In this document: in pieces, positions 16,657 to 26,541 of the stretch
How positions within the stretch are numbered: the first letter of the stretch is position 1
Layout of the letters: each line of letters starts with the position of its first letter
Assembly (NCBI GenBank): GCA_024742405.1
Contig: JANSYP010000001.1
Span: 1,054,001-1,118,000 of the forward strand
DNA from: Paracoccaceae bacterium
GTDB lineage: Bacteria; Pseudomonadota; Alphaproteobacteria; Rhodobacterales; Rhodobacteraceae
Direction of reading: 5' to 3'
DNA: 64,000 bases
Translations under genes and position numbers: made by a program
Notes under the pieces: model-generated
Told to the model about the DNA's origin: nothing
Seen by the model: only the letters and a program-made list of their open reading frames with translations
The model's database searches: none

Positions 16657-18264
16657 ATGGATCTCTGGCAGGCCTTGACGGCCCATCGTGCGGCCACGGC
16701 GGATCGGCCGATCCTCCAGCTTTTTGACGCGGACCCCGACCGTGCGGCGCGGTTTTCGGCGCGGCTGGACGATATGCTGTTCGACTATTCCAAGACCGCG
16801 ATCGACGATGCGGCGCGCGACCTGCTGATCGATCTTGCCGAAGAGGCGGGCGTGGCGGCACAGCGCGAGGCGATGTTCGAAGGCCGGGCGATCAACGAGA
16901 CCGAGGGCCGCGCGGTGCTGCACACGGCGTTGCGCAACCCCGATGCCAGCGTGATGGTGGACGGGGCCGATGTGATGCCGGAGGTGCGCCAGACCCTGGC
17001 ACGCTGCGAGGCGTTCGCCGACGATGTCCGCAGCGGCGGCTTTGCGGGCGCGGGCGGGGCGATCACGGATGTGGTCAATATCGGCATCGGCGGCTCGGAC
17101 CTGGGCCCGGCCATGGCCGCCCTGGCGCTGCACCCCTATGCCGACGGGCCGCGGCTGCATTTCGTGTCCAATGTCGACGGGGCCCAGGTGTTCGAGACGC
17201 TGTCGGGGCTCGATCCGACCACGACGCTGGTGATCGTGGCCTCAAAGACCTTCACCACCATCGAGACGATGACCAATGCGCGCACGGCGCGGGCCTGGAT
17301 GGCGAAATCGGTGGGCAACCCGGCGGCACAGTTCGCCGCGGTCTCCACCTCTGCGGGGCGCACGGCGGGGTTCGGGATCGCGCCGGAGCGGGTGTTCGGC
17401 TTTGCCGACTGGGTCGGCGGGCGCTATTCGATGTGGGGACCGATCGGGCTGGCGCTGATGATAGGCATCGGCCCGGCGCGGTTCCGCGAATTCCTCGCCG
17501 GCGGGGCCGCGATGGACGCGCATTTCCGCACCGCGCCCTTTGCCGAGAACCTGCCGGTGCTGCTGGCGCTGGTGGGCATCTGGCATCACCAGATCTGCGG
17601 CTACCCGAGCCGCGCGGTTCTGCCCTATGATCAACGGCTTGCGCGGCTTCCGGCCTATCTGCAGCAGCTGGAGATGGAGAGCAACGGCAAGCGCGTCGCC
17701 ATGGATGGCAGCGATCTGACCCGCGCTTCGGGGCCCATCGTCTGGGGCGAGCCGGGCACCAATGGGCAGCATGCGTTCTATCAGCTGATCCACCAGGGCA
17801 CCGACGTGGTCCCGTGCGAGTTCCTCGTGGCGGCGACCGGCCACGAGCCGGAACTGGCCCATCACCAGCGGCTGCTGGTAGCCAATTGCCTGGCCCAGTC
17901 CGAGGCGCTGATGCGCGGCCGCAATCTGGAGGCCGCGCGCGAGATGATGGCCGCCGAGGGGTTCGAGGGGGCCGAGTTGGAGCGGCAGGCACGCCACCGG
18001 GTGTTCCCCGGAAACCGGCCCTCGACCACGCTGATCTATCCGCAGCTCACGCCGGATGTGCTGGGCCGGATCATCGCGCTCTATGAGCACCGGGTTTTCG
18101 TCGAAGGTGTGATTCTGGGGATCAACAGTTTCGACCAGTGGGGCGTGGAGCTGGGCAAGGAACTTGCCAAGGCGCTGGAGCCGGTGCTGTCGGGCGCCGC
18201 CGATGCGGCGGGCAAGGATGGCTCGACCGCAATGCTGGTAGAGTATGTCCGGGACCGACAGTAA
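16657..18264 (+). CDS. pgi: Glucose-6-phosphate isomerase
   Basis: A 535-residue isomerase interconverting glucose 6-phosphate and fructose 6-phosphate. Signatures are [47 protein letters not shown], and the second family signature [14 protein letters not shown]. The catalytic His is in the GQHAFYQ segment. [18 protein letters not shown] near the C terminus is also diagnostic. Last gene of the zwf-pgl-pgi operon, in which a glucose-6-phosphate pool can be directed to oxidation or isomerised. A long hairpin follows. Confidence 0.95.
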   Translation: MDLWQALTAHRAATADRPILQLFDADPDRAARFSARLDDMLFDYSKTAIDDAARDLLIDLAEEAGVAAQREAMFEGRAINETEGRAVLHTALRNPDASVMVDGADVMPEVRQTLARCEAFADDVRSGGFAGAGGAITDVVNIGIGGSDLGPAMAALALHPYADGPRLHFVSNVDGAQVFETLSGLDPTTTLVIVASKTFTTIETMTNARTARAWMAKSVGNPAAQFAAVSTSAGRTAGFGIAPERVFGFADWVGGRYSMWGPIGLALMIGIGPARFREFLAGGAAMDAHFRTAPFAENLPVLLALVGIWHHQICGYPSRAVLPYDQRLARLPAYLQQLEMESNGKRVAMDGSDLTRASGPIVWGEPGTNGQHAFYQLIHQGTDVVPCEFLVAATGHEPELAHHQRLLVANCLAQSEALMRGRNLEAAREMMAAEGFEGAELERQARHRVFPGNRPSTTLIYPQLTPDVLGRIIALYEHRVFVEGVILGINSFDQWGVELGKELAKALEPVLSGAADAAGKDGSTAMLVEYVRDRQ

Positions 18265-18308
18265 CGCGGGAGCAGACCGGGGTCCGCGGGTTTCGCGGGG
18301 GGGCGAAC

Positions 18309-18359
18309 GCCCGTCCCCGGAGAGGCCCCGCCCGCCCACCCGCCTCTCCGGGGACGGGC
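18309..18359. terminator. Bidirectional hairpin between pgi and thioesterase
   Basis: Perfect 18-bp inverted repeat: the arm GCCCGTCCCCGGAGAGGC and its complement, separated by 15 bases. It lies between two convergent genes, 44 bp after the pgi stop. There is no clear T-run, so termination is inferred from position and stem strength. Confidence 0.65.
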
Positions 18360-18375
18360 TTGGCGGGCCGGGCTC

Positions 18376-18849
18376 TCAGCTTTCGGCCTCGGCGCCGTCG
18401 CGGGCGACAAAGGCGGCGCGCACATCCTCGGGGATCGGCGTCTTGGCGCCCGTGTCGCGGTCCAGCAGCACGATCAGGGCGGAGCCTTCGACCCGCAGAT
18501 CCGGCGCGAAGACGGCGTAGGCCATCCGGAAGCTTGTTCGCCGGAACCCGACGGTGCGGGCGGTGACGATGTAGTCTTCGCCCAGGAACATCGGCGCATG
18601 GTATTGGCAGTCGATGGATTTGAGCACGATCTCCAGCCCGGTGGCCAGGTCGTAGCTGCTGAGCCCGATATCGCGGACATAATGGACGCGCAGCATCTCG
18701 AACCAGGCGAGGTAGGCGGCGTGATTGACATGCCTCAGCGGGTCGAGCTCGGCGAAACGCACGCGGTCGGCCATGCCGAAGCGCCATTCGGGCGGCACGC
18801 CGCGGGCGGCGAGGGCGGCCTCATCGAGTGGGGTGAGGAAGGGTCCCAT
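18376..18849 (-). CDS. Acyl-CoA thioesterase, 4HBT hot-dog fold
   Basis: A 157-residue hot-dog thioesterase of the 4-hydroxybenzoyl-CoA/YbgC family. The characteristic FAELDPLRHVNHAAYLAWFE contains the active-site Asp and the HVNxxxY motif. The rest (DYIVTARTVGFRRTSFRMAYAVF) fits the central helix and strands. Physiological acyl group unknown. Convergent with pgi, and 31 bp downstream of the cupin gene on the same strand, so the two may be co-transcribed. Confidence 0.85.
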   Translation of the reverse strand: MGPFLTPLDEAALAARGVPPEWRFGMADRVRFAELDPLRHVNHAAYLAWFEMLRVHYVRDIGLSSYDLATGLEIVLKSIDCQYHAPMFLGEDYIVTARTVGFRRTSFRMAYAVFAPDLRVEGSALIVLLDRDTGAKTPIPEDVRAAFVARDGAEAES

Positions 18850-18880
18850 GGCGGCGGGGTAGCGCGCGGGCCGGGCGGGC

Positions 18881-19309
18881 TCAAGCCTCGGGGATGGTGA
18901 AACCGGGCTCGGCGAGGGTGAAGCCGACGAAATCGAAGCCCGGCGACACCGTGCAGCCGACGAGCGTCCAGTCCCCGGTGCTCTCGGCGGCCTGCCAGGC
19001 GTCGGGCGGCACGATCAGCTGGGGCAGCTGGCCGGCCGGGATATCGGGGCCGAGCACCGCGCGTTCGGCCGGACCGGTTTCGGTTTCCGAGCGCCACAGA
19101 TGGAGCGGCGCGCCGGCATGGTAATGCCAGATCTCGGTGGCATCGACCTTGTGCCAGTGGCTCCGCTCTCCCGCTTTCAGCAGGAAGAAGATCGCGGTGC
19201 CTGCGGCGCGTTCGCCGGCGGTGGCCGGAGCGCGCCAGGTTTCGCGGAAATGCCCGCCCTCGGGATGGGGGGCGAGATTGAGGGCGGCGATGATATCGTC
19301 AGCTGTCAT
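18881..19309 (-). CDS. Cupin, DUF985 family
   Basis: A 142-residue cupin of the DUF985/Cupin_5 family. The opening LNLAPHPEGGHFRETWRA is diagnostic. Metal-type histidines occur in RSHWHKVDATEIWHYHAG, and the end SPGFDFVGFTLAEPG matches the family's terminal strand. The ATG at 19309 is preferred over a TTG 6 bases further out. The biochemical role of the family is not established; some members act as sugar epimerase-like proteins. Confidence 0.85.
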   Translation of the reverse strand: MTADDIIAALNLAPHPEGGHFRETWRAPATAGERAAGTAIFFLLKAGERSHWHKVDATEIWHYHAGAPLHLWRSETETGPAERAVLGPDIPAGQLPQLIVPPDAWQAAESTGDWTLVGCTVSPGFDFVGFTLAEPGFTIPEA

Positions 19310-19445
19310 GGGCAAAGCTTGCGCGGTCTGGATCGCCGCGGCAAGGTGTTTGCATCGCGCTGCCGCTGCCGATCGGGTTTTCCGTGCCCGCCGGCTTTTG
19401 CGGCGAGGTCATTGAGAACAAGAAAAAACCACCCGTGGAGGGGAC

Positions 19446-20426
19446 ATGAAGTATTCTTTGACGGCGGCGGCGTTTCTTTGCGCCTCGGCTTCGCTGGCCG
19501 GTGCGGCGAGTTTCGACGAGATCCATGCCTTTGGCGACAGCCTGAACGATTGCTGCGTGAACCCGCAGGCGCCCTTTACCAACGGGCCCGACAGCTGGCT
19601 GGTGGAGTTCGCCGGGCTGATCGGCGCGAATTACATCGACAACCCGACCACCAACTATGCCACCGGCGGCGCGCAGTCGGGGGCGTTGAACGCCATCTCA
19701 GGCGGCGGGGTCGCGCAGCTGAACGGGCTGCAATCCCAGATCAACCAGTTCAAGATCACCGCGCCTGCCATCGATGGCGACGATCTCGCGGTGATCTGGG
19801 TCGGCACGAATGATATCTGGGCGTCCTCCTACGAGGGCGACACGCTCTTTGGTGTGCCGAATCTCGAGATCGTCAAGCCGCTGGGACTGAACCCTGCGCC
19901 GATCGACCTTGCCGACTACGTCTCGGCCAATGTCCAGACCGCGGTCCGGCATCTGCGCAATGGCGGGTTCGAGCAGGTGCTGCTGCTGACGCCCTATGAC
20001 ATCGGGGACTCCGCGCTCTTCGACGTGCCGGGCGGGCCGGCGCAGAACACGGCCTATTCCGAGGCGCTGCGCGATGCGCTGATGACGCTCTATACGCCGG
20101 GGATCGACACCTATGTGCTGGATGTGCTGGATCTGATCCGCGAGCTGCAGGCGGGATCGCCGGGCAACGGGTTTGTGGAACTGACGACCGATCCGTCCTG
20201 CACGTTCGCGCCGATCGTCTGCGAGGACCGTCCGCAGTCCGTGCAGGACAGTTTCATCTATCTCGATGTCGTGCATTTCACCACGGCGACGAACAGTGCC
20301 GTGGCCGGGGCCGCGGCCGGAACCCTGCTGGAGGGCGCGCCGGTCGCCCCGGTGCCGCTGCCGGCGGGCGGGTTGCTGCTGCTCGCGGCGGCCGGGGGCC
20401 TGTTGCTGCTGCGCCGCCGCGCCTGA
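19446..20426 (+). CDS. GDSL/SGNH hydrolase with VPLPA-CTERM tail
   Basis: A 326-residue secreted SGNH esterase/lipase. The Sec signal peptide ends near ASLAGAA, and the nucleophile block is IHAFGDSLND (Ser ~33). Block III is VIWVGTNDIW (GxND), and the catalytic Asp/His pair fits LDVVHF. The C terminus is VPLPAGG, then a hydrophobic segment, then LRRRA, the VPLPA-CTERM sorting arrangement used by an exosortase-like transpeptidase in Rhodobacterales. The ATG follows GGAGGGG. A strong terminator follows the stop. Confidence 0.85.
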   Translation: MKYSLTAAAFLCASASLAGAASFDEIHAFGDSLNDCCVNPQAPFTNGPDSWLVEFAGLIGANYIDNPTTNYATGGAQSGALNAISGGGVAQLNGLQSQINQFKITAPAIDGDDLAVIWVGTNDIWASSYEGDTLFGVPNLEIVKPLGLNPAPIDLADYVSANVQTAVRHLRNGGFEQVLLLTPYDIGDSALFDVPGGPAQNTAYSEALRDALMTLYTPGIDTYVLDVLDLIRELQAGSPGNGFVELTTDPSCTFAPIVCEDRPQSVQDSFIYLDVVHFTTATNSAVAGAAAGTLLEGAPVAPVPLPAGGLLLLAAAGGLLLLRRRA

Positions 20427-20445
20427 TCTCTGGGATACTGCAAGA

Positions 20446-20478
20446 AAATGCCCGCCCCGGATCTCGGGGCGGGCATTT
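20446..20478. terminator. Bidirectional intrinsic terminator
   Basis: Perfect 14-bp inverted repeat AAATGCCCGCCCCG around the loop GATCT, with A-rich and T-rich flanks on the two sides. It lies 20 bp after the GDSL hydrolase stop and 41 bp after the cbiM stop on the opposite strand, so it can serve both convergent genes. Confidence 0.9.
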
Positions 20479-20518
20479 CGTTTTCTCGGTCTCCCGCGCG
20501 GGCGGGAGGGGGGGCGGA

Positions 20519-21190
20519 TCAGGCCGCGCCGTGGAGCCTGTGTGTCGTCCAGCTTGTCCGCGGCAGATGCTTGGCGGCCCAGAGGACCGCAAGATCAGCC
20601 AGCGGCTCCAGCACGATGACCAGCATATAGGCCGCGCCGAAGCTGGTGATGGCGGCGAGGTTTTCCGCGCCGAAGCCCTGACCGTAGAGCGCCCAGAACG
20701 CCACCCAGGCGATGATTCCGCCCTGATAGAGCGCCGAGAGCTTGAGCACGTCGAGATATTTCAGATCCACGTAGGCCGTGCCGTCGGGGATCATCCGGCG
20801 CGACAGTTCGTGGATCGCCCAGAGCGGCATGATCAGCGTGGTGACGTTGACGCTGAACATCGGCAGGTCGGACGGCGCGAAGAGCAGGCCCTGGAGCGCC
20901 AGCCCCGCGACCAGCCCGATGGCGGCCGGCCCGGCCCCGAGGATCAGCAGGATCGTCGTGCCGAAAATGAGATGCACTTCCGAGATGCCGACCGCGAAAT
21001 GGGGCAGGACCTCGAAGAAGATGAAAACGGCGACTGTGGCCACGGCCGAACGCAGTAGCAGCGCCGCGGCACCCCCGTCGTCGCGGATCGTATCGTAGGC
21101 CAGCTTGCCTGCGATGGCGAGCGATGCAGCGCCCGTGGCGTAGCTCAGGGCCATCTTGGCGCCGTCGACGACGCCGGGTTCGATATGCAT
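20519..21190 (-). CDS. CbiM-like energy-coupling factor transporter membrane protein
   Basis: A 223-residue membrane protein of the CbiM family, the substrate-binding S-component-like permease of cobalt ECF transporters. The N terminus MHIEPGVVDGAKMALSYA matches the family, where His2 is part of the metal site. Six or so hydrophobic segments follow, including LIFGTTILLILGAGPAAIGL. The ATG at 21190 follows AAGGAAG. A cobalamin riboswitch lies 55 bases upstream. No cbiQ, cbiN or cbiO follows: the gene is alone and ends at a terminator. It may work with ECF components encoded elsewhere. Confidence 0.85.
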   Translation of the reverse strand: MHIEPGVVDGAKMALSYATGAASLAIAGKLAYDTIRDDGGAAALLLRSAVATVAVFIFFEVLPHFAVGISEVHLIFGTTILLILGAGPAAIGLVAGLALQGLLFAPSDLPMFSVNVTTLIMPLWAIHELSRRMIPDGTAYVDLKYLDVLKLSALYQGGIIAWVAFWALYGQGFGAENLAAITSFGAAYMLVIVLEPLADLAVLWAAKHLPRTSWTTHRLHGAA

Positions 21191-21244
21191 TGGTCTTCCT
21201 TTCTGCACCCACCGTGCGAAAGAGGGTTATGCGCCGATTGGCGC

Positions 21245-21432
21245 GGTTCGCGATGGCAGGTCTCCTGACTCGCGGCACCCGGCGCTCCCGCCTTCCCGGC
21301 CTGTGCGGACCAGTGGCATTCGGAAGCGCCCGCCGCTCACAGTTGCGGGGGCAGTCACGGGTTTGGCGGCTGATGCCTACACCTCACCATGTTCCCTTTT
21401 CATCCGCCTTGGGTTTGACCGCTGGCGGAACC
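21245..21432 (-). promoter_or_regulatory. Cobalamin (B12) riboswitch upstream of cbiM
   Basis: On the minus strand the conserved elements occur in order: GGTTCC with a P1 strand, GATGAAAAGGGAA, GCCCCCGCAACTGTGA, GCCACTG, GGGAAGG, and AGTCAGGAGACCTGCC followed by GCGAACC, which closes P1. This is the complete cobalamin aptamer. It would repress cbiM when adenosylcobalamin is abundant. The start of cbiM is 55 bases further on, so control by termination or by hiding the ribosome site is possible. Confidence 0.95.
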
Positions 21433-21583
21433 ATCGCGGCCACCCTGAACAGTTGTGACTGTCAGCGCAAGTGGACAGGTCGTCCTGCCATGAAATCGGT
21501 GCGGGAATTGCTTCGGCGCCTCGGAGCGGGGCAACCCGACATCGACGGCTCCGGGCAATGGCCGCTGCCAGCCTGAACGCGCG

Positions 21584-22267
21584 TCACATCCCCGGTTGCA
21601 GCCGGTGCGCCCGCGCTGTCTTGAGAAAGCGCGAGATCTCCAGCCCGATATTGGCCTCGATGGCGATCTGAAGCTGGCTGTCGCTGTCCTTGGCGAACTG
21701 CGCGTGGAGGCGGGCCGTGTTCCAGACCGCAACCCGGCAGGGTGTCGTGGCCGTCACGGTCACGGGGGCGGAGAACTGGGCCTGCGGGCTGAGAAAGGCG
21801 GTGCCGCCAAGAAAACGCCCTGGGCCGAGACTGTCCACAACGGTCCCGTCAAGTGCGACCTCGACCTCGCCCTCCGCGATCAGGGACAGGCTGTCGACCG
21901 GCTGGCCCTCCGTCAGAATGACGGTCCCGGCCGGCACCGACTGCCAGTCGGCCATCCGAAAGAGCCGGAAGGCGTCACGCGGGCTCATGTTCCTGAGCGC
22001 GCTGTCATAGAGCCGCCTTTCCTCTGAAGTGAAGGGCACAGGGCGACGTTCGAGCAGCAGCAGGATGATCCAGAACAGGTTGATGCAAATGAAGATCGCG
22101 CTCCATCCTATTGGAAACCAGAGAGTTTGGCTTTGAAGATAATAGTAGGGTATGAGCAGCGAAGAGCCGATTACGGTCAGGATCCGGAGCCAGAGAATAC
22201 CCCGGACCGAATATGAGCAGAGAAACATCACGTTGGCGATGTTGACCAGTACGTCCAGGCCCATCAT
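21584..22267 (-). CDS. Popeye-like membrane protein with cyclic-nucleotide-binding fold
   Basis: A 227-residue protein with two or three N-terminal transmembrane segments (about residues 5-30 and 35-75, including WSAIFICINLFWIILLLLE), then a cupin-like cNMP-binding domain (GTVILTEGQPVDSLSLIAEGEVEV, PGRFLGGTAFLSPQ). The arrangement is that of bacterial Popeye-domain proteins. The phosphate-binding cassette lacks the usual arginine-containing PCB motif, so cyclic nucleotide binding is uncertain. It has its own AAGGCGG ribosome site and stands alone upstream of the riboswitch region. Confidence 0.75.
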   Translation of the reverse strand: MMGLDVLVNIANVMFLCSYSVRGILWLRILTVIGSSLLIPYYYLQSQTLWFPIGWSAIFICINLFWIILLLLERRPVPFTSEERRLYDSALRNMSPRDAFRLFRMADWQSVPAGTVILTEGQPVDSLSLIAEGEVEVALDGTVVDSLGPGRFLGGTAFLSPQAQFSAPVTVTATTPCRVAVWNTARLHAQFAKDSDSQLQIAIEANIGLEISRFLKTARAHRLQPGM

Positions 22268-22373
22268 GCGTCCGCCTTTCGTCTCGGGAAGTCAGCCGGG
22301 TCAGCCTAGGTCACGGTCCGGCCGGCAATCAGCCCGTTCGCACCAGGCCGCGCGTCGCGGAACCGGGGGGGCG

Positions 22374-22793
22374 CTAGGACCCGGGCATCGCGGCGAAGCA
22401 GGGCACATCCCCGTCCAGATGGAGCCAGTCCGGCTTGGACCGGGTGAAGACGTAGCGCTGCGGCCGATACCAGAAGCTGGGCGTGTCGAAGGTGCCCGCG
22501 GCGATGCCGCGAAAATCGGGCAGGAATTCCAGCGTCCAGCTCACGGTGGTGCCGCAGGTGCCGCAAAATTCGGACTCGATCCAGCGCCCGGCGTCCGAGG
22601 TCAGGCGAAAGGGCGTCAATGCGCCCTGGGTGAATCGCACGTCCTCTTTCAGGAAATAGACCGACACGCCCAGGGGCGCGCCGGTGCGTTTCGTGCACCA
22701 GCCGCAGGAGCAGGCGCTGACCCGCTGCGGCGCGGCGCGGGTCTCGAAGCGGACGGCGCCGCAGACACATCCACCCTCATGGATCTCGGACAT
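22374..22793 (-). CDS. GFA family protein (glutathione-dependent formaldehyde-activating type)
   Basis: A 139-residue zinc protein of the GFA family. Conserved cysteines occur in GGCVCGAVRFE, ACSCGWCTKRTG and ESEFCGTCGTTVSW, the pattern that binds structural zinc and glutathione adducts. The ATG at 22793 follows GGAGGCGG closely. Most family members are not true formaldehyde-activating enzymes, so the name gives the fold and not a proven reaction. It lies 44 bp downstream of the eno stop on the same strand. Confidence 0.85.
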   Translation of the reverse strand: MSEIHEGGCVCGAVRFETRAAPQRVSACSCGWCTKRTGAPLGVSVYFLKEDVRFTQGALTPFRLTSDAGRWIESEFCGTCGTTVSWTLEFLPDFRGIAAGTFDTPSFWYRPQRYVFTRSKPDWLHLDGDVPCFAAMPGS

Positions 22794-22837
22794 TTCCGCC
22801 TCCGCCTGGTCTGTCTCCGTCCGGGCCGCCAGGCCTC

Positions 22838-24274
<1,437 letters not shown>

Positions 24275-25132
24275 TCAGCCGGACGCGCCGCGGGTTCGGG
24301 CCAAGGTGTAGAGCCCGGCAGCGAGGATGATCGCGGCCCCGGCAAAGGTTGCGGCGTCGGGCCGTTCGCCGAAGACCGCCATGCCGAGTGCGATGGAGAA
24401 GAGCAGCCGCGTGAAGCGAAAGGGCGTGACCGTCGCCACATCGCCCGCGCGCATCGCGTTGGTGATCGCGGCATAGGCAACCAGTGCAGAGATCAGCGCC
24501 CCGGCAAAAAGGCCCCAACCGGCCTGGTCGGGCCAGACCGGGCCGGTCCCCAGCGGCAACAGGATCAGCCCCGCGAGGGTCACCATGGCAAACCCCATGG
24601 CGGCGAGCAGGGTCGAGGATGTCGATTGCGGCACGGCGCGCGTGGCCAGATCGCGCAGCGACAGACAGATCGTGGCGGCTAGGGCCAGCAGCGCGAGTGG
24701 CTCGAACGCATCCAGGCCGGGGCGGATGATCAGCAAAACGCCGGCGAACCCGACGCCGATCGCGCTCCACCGCCGCCATCCCACCGGGGCGCCCAGAAAG
24801 AGCGCCGCGCCGAGGGTCACGATCAGCGGTGCCGTCTGCAGGATCGTGGCCAGTGTGGACAGCGGCATGAGGCTGAGTGCGGTGATGAAGAGCAGCGTGC
24901 CCGACACTTCGCCCAGGTTTCGCAGCCAGACCGCGCGCAGCCGCAGCGCGGGGCCGAGCCGGGCGCCTTGCTGCCACGCCAGTCCGGCGAAGACGATCGT
25001 TCCGCCCGCGCCGAGCATCACCAGGATCTGGCCAATCGGCAGGGTTTCGGCAAGGCGCTTGATAAAGACGTCCTCCAGCGAAAAGGCCGCCATGGCGAGC
25101 GTCATCAACGCTATGCCGCGCAGGTTGTCCAA
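24275..25132 (-). CDS. DMT/EamA family transporter
   Basis: A 285-residue inner-membrane protein with about ten hydrophobic helices in two EamA repeats (the first from MTLAMAAFSLEDVFIKRLAE, the second from LALLALAATICLSLRDLATR). This is the drug/metabolite transporter superfamily, usually exporters of amino acids or metabolites. The TTG at 25132 is accepted because a GGAG site is 6 bases upstream; an ATG nine codons further in is the alternative. Substrate unknown. Confidence 0.85.
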   Translation of the reverse strand: MDNLRGIALMTLAMAAFSLEDVFIKRLAETLPIGQILVMLGAGGTIVFAGLAWQQGARLGPALRLRAVWLRNLGEVSGTLLFITALSLMPLSTLATILQTAPLIVTLGAALFLGAPVGWRRWSAIGVGFAGVLLIIRPGLDAFEPLALLALAATICLSLRDLATRAVPQSTSSTLLAAMGFAMVTLAGLILLPLGTGPVWPDQAGWGLFAGALISALVAYAAITNAMRAGDVATVTPFRFTRLLFSIALGMAVFGERPDAATFAGAAIILAAGLYTLARTRGASG

Positions 25133-25519
25133 GACAGGCTCCGGAGTGAGGTTGCGTCTCCTGCTAGCGCTACGCCGCGCGCTTGACCAGCGCGGCGCGC
25201 CTGGGGGGTGAGTGAGACCTGAGCGCGGCGCAGGCGGTTTTTTTCAGCCACCGGACGCGCCGTCCAGCGCCGATGGTGTCTTCGGCCGATCCAGTACGCG
25301 TGGCGTCCGCCCCGACGGACCGTGGACGGCAGGTCCCGACCCCGCGGTGCCTTCTGAAAGGCCAGCGCGGGATCGGCGATGCCTGCGGGGCCAAGTCGGG
25401 ATCGCGGAGGCGTCCGGGTTCGGGACCCGCCCGGCAACACGCCCGTTCCGCGGGGCGGGTCCGAATGCTAGGGTCCGCCCGAGACAGGGCATCCGGGACT
25501 TGGTGGACAGGCGCGCATA
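25133..25519. other. 387-bp divergent intergenic region
   Basis: GC-rich gap between the divergent DMT transporter and glutathionyl-hydroquinone reductase genes. It should hold both promoters, but no clear consensus, operator or RNA could be identified. Short open frames here have no family-like features. Confidence 0.5.
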
Positions 25520-26449
25520 ATGGGGATGCTGGTCGACGGCACATGGCAGAGTGATGCGGACCGGACCATGCGCGCGGGCGCCTATCGCCGCGAGCCGAGC
25601 CCCCTGGTCACCGTCATCGATGGCGATGTGCGGCGCGCTCTGGGGGCCGAACCGCAGCGATTTGTTCTGGTCGCCTCGGCAAGTTGCCCGTGGTCCCATG
25701 CCACCGTGATCGCGCTGGTCCTCAGCGGCCTGTCCGACGCGGTGCCCGTGCAGAACGCCGGGGGGCCGCGCGTCGAAGGCTACGGGCTGTTGCCGGACGG
25801 TCCGCTCTCCGGTTCGCGGGCGGTCCGCCATGTCCACCAGCTCTATTCGATGACCGATCCCGCCTATACCGGCCGGGCGACGGTCCCGCTGCTATGGGAC
25901 AGGCAGCGCGACACCGTACTGTCCAATTCGTCCGCCGATATCATCCTGGCGTTCGACGTGGCCGGTCCCGGACCCGATCTGCGGCCGGAGCCTCTGTCCG
26001 GCGACATCGACAGGCTGACGGCGGAGATTTTCGACGGCCTGGCGAATGCGGTCTACCGGGCCGGCATGGCCGAACGGCAGGATGAATATGACCTCGCTGC
26101 CGACAGGGTCTTTGCGACCCTGGATCGGCTGGAACAGCGTCTGGGCGATCAGCGGTTTCTGTTCGGGCCGGCGCTGACCACCGCGGATATCCGGCTATTC
26201 GCCACGCTGGTGCGTTTCGATACGGTCTATGCGACGCATTTCCGGTGCACGCGCAAGAGACTGGTCGAGTATCCGGCGCTGTGGCGTTTCACCCGTCGCA
26301 TCTACCGGATGCCCGGCATCAGGCAGACCGTTGATTTCGACCAGATCCGTTTCGGCTATTACGTGAATGACGGACGGCACAATCCGTTTCAGATCATCGG
26401 GCAACAGCCGGATATCGACTGGGACAGCACCGAGGGGCTGGACCGGTAG
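25520..26449 (+). CDS. Glutathionyl-hydroquinone reductase (ECM4/YqjG type)
   Basis: A 309-residue Xi-class glutathione transferase that reduces glutathionyl-hydroquinones. The thioredoxin-like domain carries the catalytic cysteine in SASCPWSHATVIAL (CPW motif, about residue 57). Family features include YTGRATVPLLWDRQ, the SNSSADII glutathione contact, and FATLVRFDTVYATHFRCTRKRL. A start six bases downstream (MLVDGTW) is equally possible. It probably detoxifies or recycles quinones; no quinone pathway genes are directly adjacent. Confidence 0.9.
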   Translation: MGMLVDGTWQSDADRTMRAGAYRREPSPLVTVIDGDVRRALGAEPQRFVLVASASCPWSHATVIALVLSGLSDAVPVQNAGGPRVEGYGLLPDGPLSGSRAVRHVHQLYSMTDPAYTGRATVPLLWDRQRDTVLSNSSADIILAFDVAGPGPDLRPEPLSGDIDRLTAEIFDGLANAVYRAGMAERQDEYDLAADRVFATLDRLEQRLGDQRFLFGPALTTADIRLFATLVRFDTVYATHFRCTRKRLVEYPALWRFTRRIYRMPGIRQTVDFDQIRFGYYVNDGRHNPFQIIGQQPDIDWDSTEGLDR

Positions 26450-26541
26450 GGGCGCCGAGCGCGCTATGCTGGGCTGTCTCCGGCGGCCGGCGGGCTCGCC
26501 GCACTGCGCCCTTCGATCACCAGAGCGTCAGTCCCGCACGT

